Below are positions 62,248 to 64,000 of a stretch of 64,000 bases of DNA, one piece after another. Position numbers and translations under genes: made by a program. The stretch lies in NCBI RefSeq assembly GCF_022376295.1, contig NZ_CP060140.1, positions 4,840,356 through 4,904,355 of the forward strand, written 5' to 3'. The notes under the pieces are model-generated. The model ran no database searches. It was not told where the DNA came from and saw nothing but the letters and a program-made list of their open reading frames with translations. This stretch comes from Nodularia sphaerocarpa UHCC 0038 (GTDB taxonomy: Bacteria; Cyanobacteriota; Cyanobacteriia; Cyanobacteriales; Nostocaceae). Position 1 is the first letter of the stretch. Every line of letters begins with the position of its first letter.

Positions 62248-62922
62248 TTACCAAGCGCCAATGCGAGCAAATATCACATAGACAGTTTTCGCAATCAAGA
62301 GCAAATCATACAGTGGATGCCATTTTTTTTGATATCCTAGGTCTAAATCAACGATTTTTTCAAAATCATCCACATGAGAACGACCGTTAACTTGCCATTC
62401 ACCAGTTAGCCCTGGCTTGACGTTTAAACGTTGCCAGTGACGGTTAGTATATTTTATGACTTCATCATGAGTAGGCGGACGAGTTCCCACTAAACTCATT
62501 TCACCGACTAAGACATTCCAAAACTGAGGTAGTTCATCCAAACTCGTCCGTCGCAACCAACTTCCCACCTTTGTGACTCGGAAGTCATTTTTATTTTTAA
62601 AGATCAGTCCTTTAGCTTCGTTATTCACCAGAGATTTGAGTTTTTCCGCATCACTCACCATTGACCGGAATTTCCAAATCCGAAAGCTTCTTCCCTGGAG
62701 TCCATATCTTTGTTGGGTGAAGAAAATGGGTCCTGGATTGTCAATCTTAATTGCGATCGCTATGGGGATAAACACCATAGCTAGAATGAACAGCCCCACT
62801 AAGCTCCCTAGGATGTCCAAAGTACGTTTGAATTTACACTCTACAGAGGAGTGGGGGGTAAATTCAAACTCCCAAGCTTTATAAGTACGTTGCAAAACGC
62901 TTCTTATGGATGTATGGTACAT
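62248..62922 (-). CDS. Undecaprenyl-phosphate sugar-1-phosphate transferase
   Basis: A 224-residue bacterial sugar transferase (polyisoprenyl-phosphate hexose-1-phosphate transferase type). It starts the lipid-linked chain for exopolysaccharide or O-antigen. It has one N-terminal membrane segment (FKRTLDILGSLVGLFILAMV, about 27-50), then PGPIFFTQQRYGLQGRSFRI, WKFRSMVSDAEK, LRRTSLDELPQFWNVLVGEM with the catalytic Asp-Glu, and SLVGTRPP. The shorter, WcaJ-type N-terminal CoA-like domain is absent, so this is the minimal catalytic form. The donor sugar is not known. Confidence 0.93.
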   Translation of the reverse strand: MYHTSIRSVLQRTYKAWEFEFTPHSSVECKFKRTLDILGSLVGLFILAMVFIPIAIAIKIDNPGPIFFTQQRYGLQGRSFRIWKFRSMVSDAEKLKSLVNNEAKGLIFKNKNDFRVTKVGSWLRRTSLDELPQFWNVLVGEMSLVGTRPPTHDEVIKYTNRHWQRLNVKPGLTGEWQVNGRSHVDDFEKIVDLDLGYQKKWHPLYDLLLIAKTVYVIFARIGAW

Positions 62923-63286
62923 TTTTTAGGCAAACATTAAAATTATAAAGTATAATTACTGAGCATCTACTTGAATATAAACTTTGTTTGACTACAATTA
63001 AATCCTCTGTGAGTCATGTTTACGGTATCTTCATCAAAACCCTGGGTAACATCAGGTTTTATCAACCTAGGATCAAGGTAGCTAACATAGCTTATAGGAA
63101 ATGGCTCACAAAAAGCAATATGTCTTAAACAATTCACACATAATTAGGACTAAAATGCCTCTATCCTTTGACGGAAGCATGAAATAAAAAAATAGTAAAT
63201 CATAAAAGCAACAAGGGGATCTGGAACTATATTGATGCAATGATTCCAGGATGATCAGCGACACAATATTCAGGGATGGTAAATAA
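62923..63286. other. Spacer upstream of the sugar transferase
   Basis: About 360 A+T-rich bases between divergent genes, with a GGTTTTATCAACCTAGGATC inverted piece near 63055-63074. No credible gene. Confidence 0.5.
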
Positions 63287-63592
63287 ATGATTTCATCTGG
63301 TGTCCAGGTTAAAATGAGTCGCGTGGAATCAATTGTTGAACAAATTGGGGAAGCAGTCCTCTCAACGACTGAGACCATCGAACAGCTCGCACAAGGATTA
63401 GAAAATCTCAGTGTGCAAGTTGAAGCACAGGGAAAGCAGGTGCAACAACAAGGATACCAAATTTTTGCATTATGTGATGCTGTCCAAAGCCTGGCTGAAT
63501 CTCAGGAAGATTTACTACAACGAATCACCCAACTCACCGAAACTTTAGATAGACTGACGTTATTAATTCAAGGATCACTAAGCAGAGTGTAA
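63287..63592 (+). CDS. Small coiled-coil protein
   Basis: A 101-residue hydrophilic protein. From residue 10 a long heptad pattern runs almost to the end (VESIVEQIGEAVLSTTETIE, QGLENLSVQVEAQGKQVQQQ, LAESQEDLLQRITQLTETLD). It probably forms a coiled-coil oligomer. A start at the internal ATG (63314, MSRVESIVEQ) is as likely as 63287. No function is recognised. Convergent with surE. Confidence 0.6.
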   Translation: MISSGVQVKMSRVESIVEQIGEAVLSTTETIEQLAQGLENLSVQVEAQGKQVQQQGYQIFALCDAVQSLAESQEDLLQRITQLTETLDRLTLLIQGSLSRV

Positions 63593-63614
63593 AGTCAGCA
63601 GTTGCAATTACGAA

Positions 63615-64000
63615 TTACACCCTTAACTGAGTGATGGCGATATTACCGGAAAAACAGACATCCACATCACTACCAGGAGTGCGATCGCGTTTCCCGTATT
63701 CCCCCACATAATAAAAATCATCGCCGTCAATGCGATAGTCAATTGGTAAAGGTTTAGTACAAGGTTGACAAAACACGATCTGAGGATGAGAATCCCCTGG
63801 TTGCAGATGTGGTAAATTCACATTCCAAAAGCTTCCCGGTGCTAAGAAACGCGGGAATAAGTCAGCTAAAACTTCAGCAGTCAACTTAGCAGCCACATCC
63901 CAATCAACAATTTGCTTACCTTTGTGATATTGGGAAATCGCAATTCCGGGAATATTTTGTGTAGCAGCTTCGCGCACAGCCGCAACAGTACCGGAAATAT
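63615..64000 (-). CDS. surE: 5'/3'-nucleotidase SurE, C-terminal part
   Basis: The gene runs off the right edge of the window; only about 128 C-terminal codons are present. SurE removes phosphate from nucleoside monophosphates in stress. The segment ISGTVAAVREAATQNIPGIA at the edge is the conserved SurE core. FWNVNLPHLQPGD and TPGSDVDVCFSGNIAITQLR follow, ending as usual for the family. A GTG at 63977 is only an internal valine, not the start. Confidence 0.93.
   Translation of the reverse strand, partial: ISGTVAAVREAATQNIPGIAISQYHKGKQIVDWDVAAKLTAEVLADLFPRFLAPGSFWNVNLPHLQPGDSHPQIVFCQPCTKPLPIDYRIDGDDFYYVGEYGKRDRTPGSDVDVCFSGNIAITQLRV

Noticed and set aside
63975..63977. GTG at 63977 as start of surE
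   Set aside because: The conserved SurE core continues upstream to the window edge, so the gene is cut by the edge.

Overview
The window is chromosomal DNA from a filamentous, probably heterocyst-forming cyanobacterium (order Nostocales, Nostoc/Anabaena/Nodularia-like; genus not resolvable by eye). Supporting signs are a psbA gene for photosystem II D1, a ferrochelatase with a C-terminal chlorophyll-binding-like helix, Ftn2, DUF4912, DUF1400 and PRC-barrel/DUF2382 proteins, very many GCGATCGC (HIP1) octamers, and heptameric A+T-rich tandem repeats and palindromic dispersed repeats of the kind typical of Nostocales. Coding density is moderate, with repeat-filled spacers. There is one tRNA (Lys, TTT) and no rRNA, CRISPR array or intact insertion sequence.

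Layout. 0.3-9.4 kb: HugZ-like protein and alpha/beta hydrolase, hemH, DUF2808 protein, purB, YihY membrane protein, tRNA-Lys, mutarotase-like enzyme, pdhA. 10-18.8 kb: ftn2 (division), DUF4912 protein, DUF2301 membrane protein, SAM-hydroxide adenosyltransferase, a 52-aa protein, PRC-barrel protein, SLH-domain protein. 18.9-26.2 kb: aspS, a small operon of glycosyltransferase plus sugar-binding lipoprotein with a methyltransferase upstream, then murF. 27.0-36.9 kb: nine co-oriented genes that together look like a type IV secretion/conjugation envelope apparatus. 37.2-42.1 kb: lnt and gyrA on the minus strand. 42.9-50.2 kb: small proteins, a deacetylase-like enzyme, recR, psbA, HIT protein, Uma2 protein and comM/YifB. 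50.8-64 kb: fbaA, DUF1400 protein, two tandem MscS channels, a TauE/SafE-like membrane protein with partner, galE, an ABC exporter, an undecaprenyl-phosphate sugar transferase and the edge of surE.

The most notable region is 27.0-36.9 kb. The order resembles VirB2?-VirB3-VirB4-VirB5-VirB6-VirB8-VirB8-VirB10-VirB9, with a complete Walker A/B ATPase. It sits between murF and lnt with no relaxase, coupling protein, VirB11 or integrase in view. Either it is a conjugation element that has lost its mobilisation module, or it is a chromosomal, domesticated envelope-spanning machine. Two of its genes start directly at the end of heptameric repeat arrays.

Other points: (i) a roughly 406-bp gene-less element between lnt and gyrA has IS608-type end signals (TTAC flank, end hairpins, TCAA right end), and its right end supplies the gyrA stop codon; removing it would leave a TAA one codon later. 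(ii) gyrA carries a 30-bp tandem duplication coding an acidic linker. (iii) lnt contains a dispersed repeat within its reading frame. (iv) recR appears to start at ACG. (v) Several palindromic repeat families recur across the spacers, and one hairpin is nested inside another.
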